NCBI GenBank assembly: GCA_937895345.1
Contig: CALAWP010000058.1
Span: 62,001-126,000 of the forward strand
Origin: an uncultured Paenibacillus sp.
GTDB lineage: Bacteria; Bacillota; Bacilli; Paenibacillales; Paenibacillaceae
Direction: 5' to 3'
DNA length: 64,000 nt
The notes beneath the pieces are model-generated. The model had not been told where the DNA came from. It worked only from the letters and a program-made list of their open reading frames with translations, and did no database searches. Position 1 is the first letter of the stretch; each line of letters starts with the position of its first letter. The position numbers were made by a program, and so were the translations under genes. Shown in pieces: positions 35,601 through 43,838 of the stretch.

Positions 35601-36382
35601 CTTGGCAATGGCTTCCCGGCTCGGCGGGCGGCGAGGCTGTACCGGGCGAAGGTCTCTTGCTGAAGGCTCAGGCCGGCGGCCGCAACGGGCTGTACCTGCT
35701 GAACGACGAATGGACGAACTATAAAGTGGAAGTAACCGCGGTCAAGCGGGCCGGCAAGGAAGGGTTTTTTATCGGCGCAGGGGTGACGGACGTTTCCGCG
35801 GACGGCAAAAATATGCTGGAGTACGCCATCGGCATGGACGGCAATGCGACCGGCGTCAAAGTGTACAAGCAAGGAGTCGAAGGGTATACTCTCGGCGACT
35901 ATTCTTCCAGCAAAGCGGCGGGCAACTTGCGCGATTGCTGCTTCGAGGAGCTGGAGACCGGGACAGACTATACGATTACGGTCAACCACGGAGGAGAAAG
36001 CGGCAGCCGGCTGATTTGCTTCTACACGAGCGGAGATTTCGTCAGCAAGGTGCATGATTACAAGCTGGAAGCGTACAACCGCGATGTGTTCCATTCCGTT
36101 ACGCGGGACGGAGAACGGCTGTACGTGAAGCTCGTCAATGCCGATGCGGTGGCCAAGCCGACCAGAGTGGAGCTGCAAGATTTGACGCCTGCCTCCTCAT
36201 GCAAGCTGGTTACGCTGACCGGCGACCCGGAGCTCGTTCGTGTTCCGAACGTGAACCGCAAAAACGACGAGAAGGTTCGGCCGGCGGAATCCGTTCCGAG
36301 CGTCGAAGATTCCGCTGTTACCGTTACGCTGCCGCCGCATTCCGTGCAAGTGCTGGTCTGGGAGCTGAAGGACGCCGAGTAA
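32615..36382 (+). CDS. GH51 alpha-L-arabinofuranosidase with N-terminal LamG-like domain
   Basis: 1255 residues. It removes terminal arabinofuranose from arabinan or arabinoxylan fragments. Order: a LamG/concanavalin-like domain (residues 10-240, MAHYKFDDTGAIGKDSSG through SGSLSDFRVYRAG), a small Ig-like segment, a carbohydrate-binding-like insertion (about 430-550), the GH51 barrel with acid/base E724 (GVGNENWGTE) and nucleophile E856 (VFVGEYAS), and a long beta-rich C-terminus. There is no signal peptide despite LamG domains usually being external: the N-terminus MNELTKDSLQQALMAHYK is polar. ATG 32615 follows a weak GCAGGTGATC. Either it is cytoplasmic and acts on imported oligosaccharides, or it leaves by a non-classical route. 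A terminator follows. Confidence 0.9.
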   Translation: MNELTKDSLQQALMAHYKFDDTGAIGKDSSGAERHAVLAGSRSLPSVGTVAGRKAVTLKGGSHGSSYLQLPSRLLDGAGDHTGLTVAAWVYFGQGASVWERIFDFGAGPQGPYLFLTRKLRGVCFAGSDLAADAGKSFPAGQWLHIALSVSGTKGGTASSAGPVLYVNGELAADGSISQTSSGAYAKLREWFASLAHDGAYSHNYIGKSQYDADADFSGSLSDFRVYRAGLTQDEVIDVMCESLCEEEIVKLAAGKYLSLPSSIVTADVTLPASLMGGKAAVAWHSSNPEALGHDGSVGKGLTAPQAVTLTARLTAGEASAERSFELTVLPEGIAPYTVTVHGDRTAAEISPVMYGLFYEDINNAADGGIYAELVQNRSFEAFAYDSFSHVCGENAVSTGRRREPLFAWSGDTGKMKVRDAGGLNEHFGIADPDVNSRYVTVESGAVIRNKGYGDSNGNCAMAIRHGARYRFTVWAKAETDGEFSIQLQDAEGRPVSDEAVIRVKGGGEWSKYGENGEYALTGTTAALGQLVMTFAGEISIDMVSLMPEDVWGAGEEERSATAHANFKGNPNYRLRRDLVEALLDLHPKFLRFPGGCISEGSHVWDNVYDWKHSVGSVERRKENYNVWGYMMTLGLGYMEYFQLAEDLGALPLPVMACGVLCQARSDYANPAGGALRDYYIRNFTDLIDFAISTDFEGNEWAALRKSMGREAPFDLRYLGVGNENWGTEFFANFEIFKAAIDEYMARHYPDHELHIISTVGAQADDDAYQQGWKFLSGHLKGSAVVRFTDGCCSTEETVTWYGKQRNYMDTIADEHYYRSNDYLLNNADRYNYYYRAYRPDGTLDEAETSKVFVGEYASTDKNTLAGAVAEAAVMTGFENNADVVRLAAYAPLFNKVLTDGTYRWTPDCIWFDDETVWFTPNYYVQQMFARYIGDKLLETSFTTYRKGKREPLMPRGGIQLAAGDAEIVLKRAKVTSNRDGSVLLEQDFTQPLHPAWQWLPGSAGGEAVPGEGLLLKAQAGGRNGLYLLNDEWTNYKVEVTAVKRAGKEGFFIGAGVTDVSADGKNMLEYAIGMDGNATGVKVYKQGVEGYTLGDYSSSKAAGNLRDCCFEELETGTDYTITVNHGGESGSRLICFYTSGDFVSKVHDYKLEAYNRDVFHSVTRDGERLYVKLVNADAVAKPTRVELQDLTPASSCKLVTLTGDPELVRVPNVNRKNDEKVRPAESVPSVEDSAVTVTLPPHSVQVLVWELKDAE

Positions 36383-36529
36383 CCGTGGCGTGTCGGCCGC
36401 CCTAATCTGAAACGATGCGGCCGTGCTCCGGGTACGGACATTTGCGGACGGATCGTGATGGACCGGCATTTGCCGATCCCGACCCAAGCGATGAGCGATT
36501 GCCTGTACATGCCGGGACGATCCGGCACA

Positions 36530-36598
36530 AAAGAGCCCAAGGACGGAACCCGAGTCGGGAGGCGACTCTCGAAAGGTTCCGGCCAACGGCTCTTTTTT
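36530..36598 (+). terminator. Intrinsic terminator after GH51
   Basis: AAAGAGCC and GGCTCTTT enclose an inner CGGAACC/GGTTCCG stem, followed by TTTT. The rest of the 1.1 kb gap (36600-37505) shows an AT-rich motif at 36676, a promoter at 37226, a cre site at 37346, and no convincing gene. Confidence 0.8.
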
Positions 36599-36675
36599 GT
36601 TTTGACCCATCAGATAAGTGTTGCAGAAGCGGCCGGCAGCGGGTATCATGAATCTAATTAATTAATAAAATTATT

Positions 36676-36685
36676 ATTGATTAAT
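36676..36685. promoter_or_regulatory. AT-rich region with second ATTGATTAAT motif
   Basis: Identical 10-mer to that at 32550, in a stretch of about 50 bases that is almost all A and T. Possible shared operator. Confidence 0.25.
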
Positions 36686-37225
36686 TTATTAGTTAAACCA
36701 GAAAGTTGAATGCGCTTACACAACGTCCGAGCCGAATTCTCTTTATTACACGAATCCGGTTGTAACGGAGAGAGCCGACCCATGAGTATACAAGTATGCT
36801 GATGGATATGATTACCTGATGGCTTCCGCGCCCGAATATGATAGGTTGAGCTTAGGAGGTTCAGGTCGATAACTGGCAGGCTCCGCTCCGGTAACAGTAT
36901 GGACGAAAGAGCAGAAGCTTGCGGGCGCCGGAAATTTGCCATAGGAACGGAAGTGGCATATTTATTTTTCGGCCGCACGGGAAGGAGGGGATTCGATCGC
37001 CGTATGCATACGATTGAGAACGCTTCCGCCAATCCGTTCGAGGGCGAATGGGAGTTGACGATTCTCTGCAAGCACGGCAGTTCGATGCTGTCGAGCTGTC
37101 CTATTGTCGTCCGATTCGAATCCCGATGAGCAGTTCAACGTTTTCTCGGATATGGGCGGCGACGATGCCATATGGAAGCTCGAGGCCGCGGAATAACAAT
37201 TTTTGCGGATTATGAATCAAACCTA

Positions 37226-37254
37226 TTGACGTATCGTTAATAAAAAAATAAAAT
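37226..37254 (+). promoter_or_regulatory. Predicted sigma-A promoter of the arabinan import operon
   Basis: TTGACG (37226-37231), 17 bases, TAAAAT (37249-37254). The transcript would have a leader of about 245 bases that carries a cre site. Confidence 0.55.
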
Positions 37255-37345
37255 GTTAATATCAACGTAAATAAATAAACAAATTTATTAACTTGTGTTT
37301 GCTCCAGAGTCGCTTGCCGCTGCAAGCTTCATTGTTTGAAGGGTG

Positions 37346-37359
37346 TGTAAGCGATTGCA
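37346..37359. promoter_or_regulatory. cre site (CcpA) upstream of the arabinan import operon
   Basis: TGTAAGCGATTGCA matches the cre consensus at nearly every position. It lies about 95 bases downstream of the predicted promoter, where bound CcpA would block elongation. This fits carbon catabolite repression of a sugar operon. Confidence 0.6.
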
Positions 37360-37505
37360 GGCGGTGCATCAACGGCGCATGATTCAAAAGCGGGGGCAAC
37401 GAGAAGGGGGATACGCAGTCGTCCGAAATAACAGGGGGCATTCGGAATGGGCAACAAATCGGCGATTATGAAAGATCAGCTATCATCCACAAGGAGGGTA
37501 TAAGC

Positions 37506-38912
37506 ATGAAATCGACGTTTATGACAAGAACATTAGTCATCGCAATGGTATTTGTATTTATGTTAACAGCTTGTTCCGGAGGAAGCAATGGAAATAACGG
37601 AACAACTCCGACGCAAGCGCCTCAATCTTCCAATAACGGGGGCTCCTCCAATTCCGGAAACGGCGGCGACGGCGGAGAACAGGCGGCCGAGGAGGACTTC
37701 GGCAAGGACGTATCCGGCGAGGTTACGATCTGGGCGTTTAACGAAAATATTTTTGAAGAAATTGCGACCGCTTTCATGGCGGAGTATCCGAACATTAAAG
37801 TCAATACGATCTTCGTGCCGTTCGAAGAGCTGCACGACAAGCTGCAGACGTCGCTCGCGAGCGGAACCGGAGCTCCGGATATCGCGGAAGTCGAGCAAGG
37901 CCAGTTTACCCGCTACGTAACGGGCGGCGTATTGGAAAACCTTCTGGAAGAACCGTACAACGCAGGAAAATATCAGGAACTGGTGCCGACTTACAACTGG
38001 GAAAGATGGAAATCGCCGGACGGCAAGCAGCTGCTTGGCATGCCGTGGGATTCGACGCCGGGCGTATGGTATTACCGCGCGGACATCTTCGAGGAGCTTG
38101 GTCTCCCGAGCGATCCGGCCGAGCTGGGCGAATATATCAAGGACGGCGAGAATTTCCTGGCGCTGTCGCAAGTGCTGACGTCCAACGGCAAGTACCTGTT
38201 CGAATGGCGTGACGGCCCGATCCACTGGGCGGGCGACGAAATCGGCTACTTCGACGACAGCCTGAACTGGGTTCGCGACAACGACAAGCTGGTGCAAATT
38301 CTCGACTATACGAAACGCGGCAATCAGTTGAACTGGGCTCCGCATCTGGGCATTTTCTCCGACGAAGGCAAGCCGCTCGTCACCTCCGGTCAAGTAGCGG
38401 GCGTCGCGCTCGGCTCGTGGGGCGCGCGCGACATTGCGACGAACTTCCCGGATCTGGCGGGCAAATGGAGAGTGACGAATTTGCCGTTTGGCATTAACTT
38501 CCCGATCGGCGGCTCCAGCTTCGTTATTCCTTCGCAGAGCAAGAACAAGGAAGCGGCATGGGTGTACACGCAATGGATTACGCGCTCCGAGAACGCTTGG
38601 AAAATTTGGACGAAACATTCCGTTCAACCGGGCTACAGCGATATCGCGCAATTGGACTGGTACGCGGAGCAGGCAAACGAATATCTCGGCGGCCAGCAGG
38701 ACTACAAGCTGTACGAAGAACTGGCTCACCAGATTCCGACGAAGCGCCTCAATCCGCTTGACGGCCGCGGCTGGGAGCTGTGGGTGCCGCGCATTCTGGA
38801 CGCCCTCGACAAAAACATCGACTCGAAGACGACGCTTCAGCTCGCCAAAGAGGATGCGGAAAACATCCTGAAGGAAGACATCGAGAAGCTGCGTCAACAG
38901 CTGCAACAATAA
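37506..38912 (+). CDS. Sugar ABC transporter substrate-binding lipoprotein
   Basis: 468 residues. Signal peptide with lipobox (FMLTACSGG), then a Ser/Asn/Gly-rich linker and a typical family-1 sugar-binding fold (GEVTIWAFNENIFEEIATAFMAEYPNIKV, SLASGTGAPDIAEVEQGQFTRYV, GMPWDSTPGVWYYRADIFEELGLP). ATG 37506 follows AAGGAGGG. It is the first gene of the long arabinan-locus operon. A perfect 13-bp hairpin after its stop should raise its level over the downstream genes. Ligand probably an arabino-oligosaccharide, judged from the GH51 and GH43 neighbours. Confidence 0.92.
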   Translation: MKSTFMTRTLVIAMVFVFMLTACSGGSNGNNGTTPTQAPQSSNNGGSSNSGNGGDGGEQAAEEDFGKDVSGEVTIWAFNENIFEEIATAFMAEYPNIKVNTIFVPFEELHDKLQTSLASGTGAPDIAEVEQGQFTRYVTGGVLENLLEEPYNAGKYQELVPTYNWERWKSPDGKQLLGMPWDSTPGVWYYRADIFEELGLPSDPAELGEYIKDGENFLALSQVLTSNGKYLFEWRDGPIHWAGDEIGYFDDSLNWVRDNDKLVQILDYTKRGNQLNWAPHLGIFSDEGKPLVTSGQVAGVALGSWGARDIATNFPDLAGKWRVTNLPFGINFPIGGSSFVIPSQSKNKEAAWVYTQWITRSENAWKIWTKHSVQPGYSDIAQLDWYAEQANEYLGGQQDYKLYEELAHQIPTKRLNPLDGRGWELWVPRILDALDKNIDSKTTLQLAKEDAENILKEDIEKLRQQLQQ

Positions 38913-38935
38913 GCATTGGATCGCTGAGCGGACAA

Positions 38936-38970
38936 GATCCGAACCAAGTCGCCCCGGCTTGGTTCGGATC
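38936..38970 (+). other. Intercistronic stem-loop (partial terminator)
   Basis: GATCCGAACCAAG and CTTGGTTCGGATC form a perfect 13-bp stem, followed by ATTTATCC, which is a poor T-tract. It probably allows partial read-through and stabilises the upstream binding-protein message. Confidence 0.6.
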
Positions 38971-39013
38971 ATTTATCCGTTATGCGGTTACTTTTGGATA
39001 GGGGGGACATCTT

Positions 39014-41998
39014 TTGCTCCGTTTCTTGAAGAAATATAAGGTGACCATTCTCGTAGTGGTTCTGATATCCGTATCGATCTCGGCTTGGTACAACAATCGC
39101 GGGTTCGACGATCAAGCGATGGCAGCGGTGCCGCGCCATGACGATGTGGATGAGCAGTCGATCTTGTCGGGGGAAGACACCCGCAGCCTGCTGGAGCCGT
39201 CTTACAATAAATATATGGAGAGTTTGCTGGAGCAGGGAGCCGAAGATGCCGTCGATTTTGAGTTGACTATTCCTTCGGCGGAGTACAAAGCGATCAGTCC
39301 GGAAGGAACCGGCGTGGAGACGAGCCTCGGCGGTCAAGCGGGAAGCTTCGTGGCATTGCTCGAGGAAGACAGCTGGGTCGAATACGAGGTGGAGGTTCCT
39401 CGCGACGGCTTTTACCAAATGGGAATCACCTATTATGCGCTGCCGGGCAAACGCTCGGAAATTGTGCGCAGCGTGCAAATTGACGGAGAGTACCCGTTTT
39501 TCCAGGCCAAAAAGATGGACTTTCAGCGCATGTGGCGGGAAGCGGGCGAATCTTGGTACGACAATCAGAACAACGAATACAATCCGAAAAGGGAAGAGGC
39601 GGAAGGCTGGCAATACAAGCCGTTCGAGGACGCGGAATCGAAGGTTGCCGAGCCGTTCCGGTTTTATTTGACCAAAGGAACACATACCGTTCGCTTGAAC
39701 GCGATCCGGGAGCCGGCAGCGATCGGCGAATTGAAGGTGCATGCTCCGAAGACGTTTCCGGAGTATTCCGAGGTGCTGAAGCAATACGAAGCGGGCGGCT
39801 ATAAGCCGGTCGAAGGCCAGTTCATTAAAGTGCAGGCGGAAACGTCGACCCTGCGCTCCGATCCCACTTTAAAGAGAATAGAAGACCGTGAACCGGATAC
39901 CGAGCCTTTCAACAAAAACGCCGTCGTACTGAACAGCTTCGGCGGACTGAGCTGGAGGGACGGCGGACAGTGGGCCGAATGGGAGTTCGAAGTTCCGGAA
40001 AGCGGCTTGTACAATATAGGCGCCCGTTACGGGCAATGGTTCCTGAACGGCATTCCCGTTCAGCGCAAAATAACGATTAACGGCGAGGTGCCGTTCCGGG
40101 AAATGAACGCCGTATCGTTCCCTTACAAGACGGAATGGCAAATCAGCAATTTCAGCCCGGAGGGCGAGGAATATCTGTTTTATTTGGAGAAAGGCGTCAA
40201 CAAAATCCGTATGGAAGTGCAGGTCGGCAGCCTCGGCCCGCTCCTGGAGAACGTGACGGACGCGACGCAGAAGATGTCGCTGCTTACCCGCGAAGTGATT
40301 CGCGTTACCGGCACGAATCCCGATCCGAATGCGGAATGGAAGCTGGAGAACAACATTCCGAATCTGGTGGAGCGTCTTGAACTGATCGCCTGGGATTTGG
40401 AAGACTCGATTCAAGGCCTGTACGCGTTCGGCGTCAAGGAAGGCAGCTCGGAAGTGAGTACGCTGTACGAAGCGCGCGACGTGGTGCTGAGCATGGCGAA
40501 GGATACGACGACCATTCCCGCAAGGCTGACGCAATTCACGGAGCTGCAGTCGCAGCTGGGCCTGTGGGTCAACGGCCTCAGCAGGCAAAGCCTGGTGCTC
40601 GATTATTTGATCGTCAAATCGCCGGAGCAGGCATGGCCTCGTCCCGCCGCTCCATGGTATGTGCGCATGGGCACGAGCATTGCCGACCTGGGACGTTCCT
40701 TCACAAAGGAATACGGCGGCGTAGGCACGGTGTACGACGAGGAGGAAGAAGTGCTCGACGTATGGGTGGCCCGCGGACGCGACTGGGTTGAAATCATCAA
40801 GCAGATGATCGACGAGGACTTTACGCCGGAAACCGGCATCAAGGTAAACGTCAACGTCATACCGGCGCAGCAGTCGCAGCTTCTGCTGCTGGCCAACACT
40901 TCCGGTCTCGCTCCGGACGTCGCGCTTGGCGTCGAAGGCGAGGTGCCGATCGACTTTGCGGTGCGCAACGCCCTGGTCAACCTGAACGAGTTCGACGACT
41001 ACGAGGAAGTGGCGGCCCGCTTTAGACCCGGCGCCCTTATTCCTTACAAATACAACGGCGGCGATTATGCGCTGCCGGAAAATCAGAACTTCTACATGCT
41101 GTTCTATCGAAAAGACATTATGAACGAGCTGGGCGTGGAGGAAGAGGAAATTCCGCAAACGTGGGAAGAAGTCATGAACTTGATTCCTCTGCTGCAGCAG
41201 AACGGCATGGACTTCTATTATCCGCATGCGCCGAATATGCCGCAGCTGGCGATCAACGAATTTGCGCCGTTCCTGTTCCAGCACGGCGGAGACTTCTATA
41301 CGGAAAACGGAAGCCGTTCGGCGCTGGACTCGCCGGAAGCGCTGGAAGCGATGAGAATGTGGACGGGACTGTTTACAAACTACCGCATCTCGAAGCAGGC
41401 GGACTTCTACAACCGCTTCCGCACCGGCGAAATGCCGATCGGCGTGGCAGATTACTCGACGTACATTTTGCTGTCGACGGCGGCTCCGGAATTGACCGGC
41501 TGGTGGGGAATGAAGCCGATGCCGGGCATCAAGCAGGCAGACGGCAAAATCAACCGTTCGACCGGAGGATTGGCCCAGACGGGCATTATTTTCAAATCGT
41601 CCGACAATCAGGAGCAAGCGTGGGAGTTCCTGAAATGGTGGACGAGCGCGGACGCGCAGGAGCGGTTCGGCTCCGAGCTTGAGGCGCTGCTTGGCGTAGA
41701 GGCGCGCTGGAATACCGCGAACGTCGAAGCGCTTGAAAGAATGCCGTGGCAAAGGTCCGACATCGATGCGATCTTGGAGCAGTGGGAATGGTTCCGCGAG
41801 CGCGAAGTCGTGCTTGGCGGCTACTATACGACCCGCTATGTGGCAAATATGTGGAACGAAATCGTGCTGAACGGCAGAATTCACCGCGACGCCGTTGAGG
41901 CCGGGGTTCGCGAAATCAATAAGGAGCTCCGCAAGAAGCGGGAGGAATTCGGTCTGGATCGCGATACGGAACAAGGACAGGAGGAAACGAACCGATGA
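39014..41998 (+). CDS. Membrane-anchored solute-binding protein fused to carbohydrate-binding-like modules
   Basis: 994 residues, twice the normal size. TTG 39014 follows GGGGGG. An N-terminal helix (ILVVVLISVSISAWY) without a lipobox anchors it outside the membrane. Two beta-sandwich modules of the CBM6/35 kind follow (about 75-250, SWVEYEVEVPRDGFYQMGITYYALPG; about 270-430, GQWAEWEFEVPESGLYNIGARYGQW), then a helical linker, then a complete sugar-binding-protein domain (about 580-980, KVNVNVIPAQQSQLLLLANTSGLAPDVALG, FYMLFYRKDIMNELG). The carbohydrate modules could hold polymer near the importer. Start of the downstream permease overlaps its stop (ATGA), so this protein, not the lipoprotein at 37506, is directly coupled to permease pair 1. 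Confidence 0.85.
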   Translation: MLRFLKKYKVTILVVVLISVSISAWYNNRGFDDQAMAAVPRHDDVDEQSILSGEDTRSLLEPSYNKYMESLLEQGAEDAVDFELTIPSAEYKAISPEGTGVETSLGGQAGSFVALLEEDSWVEYEVEVPRDGFYQMGITYYALPGKRSEIVRSVQIDGEYPFFQAKKMDFQRMWREAGESWYDNQNNEYNPKREEAEGWQYKPFEDAESKVAEPFRFYLTKGTHTVRLNAIREPAAIGELKVHAPKTFPEYSEVLKQYEAGGYKPVEGQFIKVQAETSTLRSDPTLKRIEDREPDTEPFNKNAVVLNSFGGLSWRDGGQWAEWEFEVPESGLYNIGARYGQWFLNGIPVQRKITINGEVPFREMNAVSFPYKTEWQISNFSPEGEEYLFYLEKGVNKIRMEVQVGSLGPLLENVTDATQKMSLLTREVIRVTGTNPDPNAEWKLENNIPNLVERLELIAWDLEDSIQGLYAFGVKEGSSEVSTLYEARDVVLSMAKDTTTIPARLTQFTELQSQLGLWVNGLSRQSLVLDYLIVKSPEQAWPRPAAPWYVRMGTSIADLGRSFTKEYGGVGTVYDEEEEVLDVWVARGRDWVEIIKQMIDEDFTPETGIKVNVNVIPAQQSQLLLLANTSGLAPDVALGVEGEVPIDFAVRNALVNLNEFDDYEEVAARFRPGALIPYKYNGGDYALPENQNFYMLFYRKDIMNELGVEEEEIPQTWEEVMNLIPLLQQNGMDFYYPHAPNMPQLAINEFAPFLFQHGGDFYTENGSRSALDSPEALEAMRMWTGLFTNYRISKQADFYNRFRTGEMPIGVADYSTYILLSTAAPELTGWWGMKPMPGIKQADGKINRSTGGLAQTGIIFKSSDNQEQAWEFLKWWTSADAQERFGSELEALLGVEARWNTANVEALERMPWQRSDIDAILEQWEWFREREVVLGGYYTTRYVANMWNEIVLNGRIHRDAVEAGVREINKELRKKREEFGLDRDTEQGQEETNR

Positions 41999-42954
41999 TA
42001 GCGGGTACGACCGAGAGCAGCACAGCGCCTGCAAGCCGGCCTGCCCCGGCCCCCGGGAAGCTGGCCAGGCTCTGGACGGATATGAAACGGCATAAAGTGT
42101 CCTTCTTGTTTGTGGCGCCGTTTGTACTTCTGTTCACTTTCTTTATCGTAGTGCCGATCATTACGTCGGTCGCGTTAAGCTTTTCCTACTACAACATATT
42201 GGAAGCGCCGAGATTTATCGGCTTCTCCAATTACAAGCTGTTGTTCGTCGACGACGATATCTTTATGCAGGCCGTCGCCATTACGCTGAAGTTCGCGTTC
42301 ATCACCGGTCCGGTCGGCTATATTATGGCATTTTTGCTGGCGTGGCTCATTAGCCAGATTCCGAATAAATACCGGTTTTTCTACACGCTCTGCTTTTACA
42401 CACCGTCCATTACGAGCGCGACGGCCATGTCCGTCGTCTGGCTGTACATGTTTGCGGGCGACCGCAAAGGCTTGCTCAACCATTGGATGATCCGGCTGGG
42501 CATTCTCGACGAACCGTTCCTGTTTTTGCAGGACGTTCGCTCCATCGTGCCGGTCATTATTATCGTATCGCTCTGGATGAGCATGGGCGTCGGCTTCCTG
42601 GCGTTTCTGGCCGGCTTGCAGAACGTGCCGAAAGATTTGTACGAGGCGGGAGAAATCGACGGCGTGCGCAACCGCTGGCAGCAGCTCTGGTACATTACGA
42701 TTCCGTCCGTCAAGCCTCAGCTGCTGTTCGGCGCCATTATGCAGGTCGTCACCTCGCTGCAGGTATTCGACGTCAGCGTGCAGCTGGTCGGCTTGCCGAG
42801 TCCGCTCTATGCCGGCCATACGATCTTGACTCACTTGTTCGATTACGCATTTATACGGTTTGAAATGGGTTATGCGTCTGCGATCGCGGTCGTGCTGTTC
42901 TTGCTGATGATGGGCCTGAACCGACTCATATTCAACTTGCTCGGGAGGGATTGA
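41995..42954 (+). CDS. Sugar ABC transporter permease (pair 1, MalF-like)
   Basis: 319 residues with six membrane helices after a Pro/Ala-rich cytoplasmic leader. The EAA loop is YEAGEIDGVRNRWQQLWYITIPSVKP. ATG 41995 overlaps the stop of the binding-protein fusion. Partner of the next gene. Confidence 0.92.
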   Translation: MIAGTTESSTAPASRPAPAPGKLARLWTDMKRHKVSFLFVAPFVLLFTFFIVVPIITSVALSFSYYNILEAPRFIGFSNYKLLFVDDDIFMQAVAITLKFAFITGPVGYIMAFLLAWLISQIPNKYRFFYTLCFYTPSITSATAMSVVWLYMFAGDRKGLLNHWMIRLGILDEPFLFLQDVRSIVPVIIIVSLWMSMGVGFLAFLAGLQNVPKDLYEAGEIDGVRNRWQQLWYITIPSVKPQLLFGAIMQVVTSLQVFDVSVQLVGLPSPLYAGHTILTHLFDYAFIRFEMGYASAIAVVLFLLMMGLNRLIFNLLGRD

Positions 42955-42957
42955 CGC

Positions 42958-43827
42958 GTGACTCGATTTTTAATGGTTCGCGGCAGAATCGATTGGGGCG
43001 GCATCGTGCTGTACGTGCTGCTGACCGCGTTCGGGCTGCTGATGCTGGCGCCGCTCGTGTATATGGCGTCGACGGCGCTCAAGCCGGTCAGCGAGCTGTT
43101 CCTGTTTCCGCCCAGATTTTTTGTCCAAAATCCGACGCTCATCAACTTTCGAGACCTGTTGCTCATCACGGGCACTTCCGCCGTGCCGTTCAGCCGTTTT
43201 ATTGTGAACAGCATGATCGTCACGTCCGGCATCGTGATCGGCGGCGTGCTCATTTCCGCCATGGCGGCGTATCCGCTGGCGAAGCATCATTCGATGCCGT
43301 TCAAAAAGTTCATCTTCGACATGATCGTCGCCGCGCTCATGTTCTCGCCGATGGTATTGCAAATTCCGCAATACTTGCTCATGAGCCAATCCGGGCTGAT
43401 GAATACGTATTGGGCGATGATTTTGCCTTATTTGGCCGCGCCCGTCGGGATGTTTCTGATGACGCAGTTTTTGCGGCAAATACCGGACGCGCTGCTGGAG
43501 GCGGCGCGCATTGACGGCGCTTCCGAGTGGAAGGTGTTCTGGAGCATCATCATGCCGATGCTGAAGCCGGCCATTGCGACGTTTGCCCTGTTCAGCTTTA
43601 TTACGGCCTGGAACGATCCATATCCGTCGATGGTATACACGACCAGCGAAAACATGAAGTCGCTGCCGCTCGCCATTCAGACGATACAAGGGGGCGCCGG
43701 CGTTATCGCGAGGGTCGGCACGTTTGCGGCGGCCAGCTTCCTGATGATCATTCCGACGTTGCTCGTCTTTATCATCACGCAGCGAATGGTGCTTCAGACG
43801 ATGGCGCATTCAGGACTGAAGGAATAG
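42958..43827 (+). CDS. Sugar ABC transporter permease (pair 1, MalG-like)
   Basis: 289 residues, six membrane helices, EAA loop LEAARIDGASEWKVFWSIIMPMLKP. GTG 42958 follows GGGAGGG, three bases after the upstream stop. Completes the first channel of the locus. Confidence 0.92.
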   Translation: MTRFLMVRGRIDWGGIVLYVLLTAFGLLMLAPLVYMASTALKPVSELFLFPPRFFVQNPTLINFRDLLLITGTSAVPFSRFIVNSMIVTSGIVIGGVLISAMAAYPLAKHHSMPFKKFIFDMIVAALMFSPMVLQIPQYLLMSQSGLMNTYWAMILPYLAAPVGMFLMTQFLRQIPDALLEAARIDGASEWKVFWSIIMPMLKPAIATFALFSFITAWNDPYPSMVYTTSENMKSLPLAIQTIQGGAGVIARVGTFAAASFLMIIPTLLVFIITQRMVLQTMAHSGLKE

Positions 43828-43838
43828 GAGGAGCGATC

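Noticed and set aside
33683..36178. 831-codon open frame opposite GH51
   Set aside because: Antisense shadow; the plus strand carries the GH51 catalytic motifs.
36899..37129. 76-codon frame in the gap before the arabinan import operon
   Set aside because: No ribosome binding site, no family resemblance, Arg-rich; nothing beyond an open frame.
36990..37196. Possible gene remnant ending FNVFSDMGGDDAIWKLEAAE before 37196
   Set aside because: Reads like protein but matches no family I know, has no start, and is too short to support.
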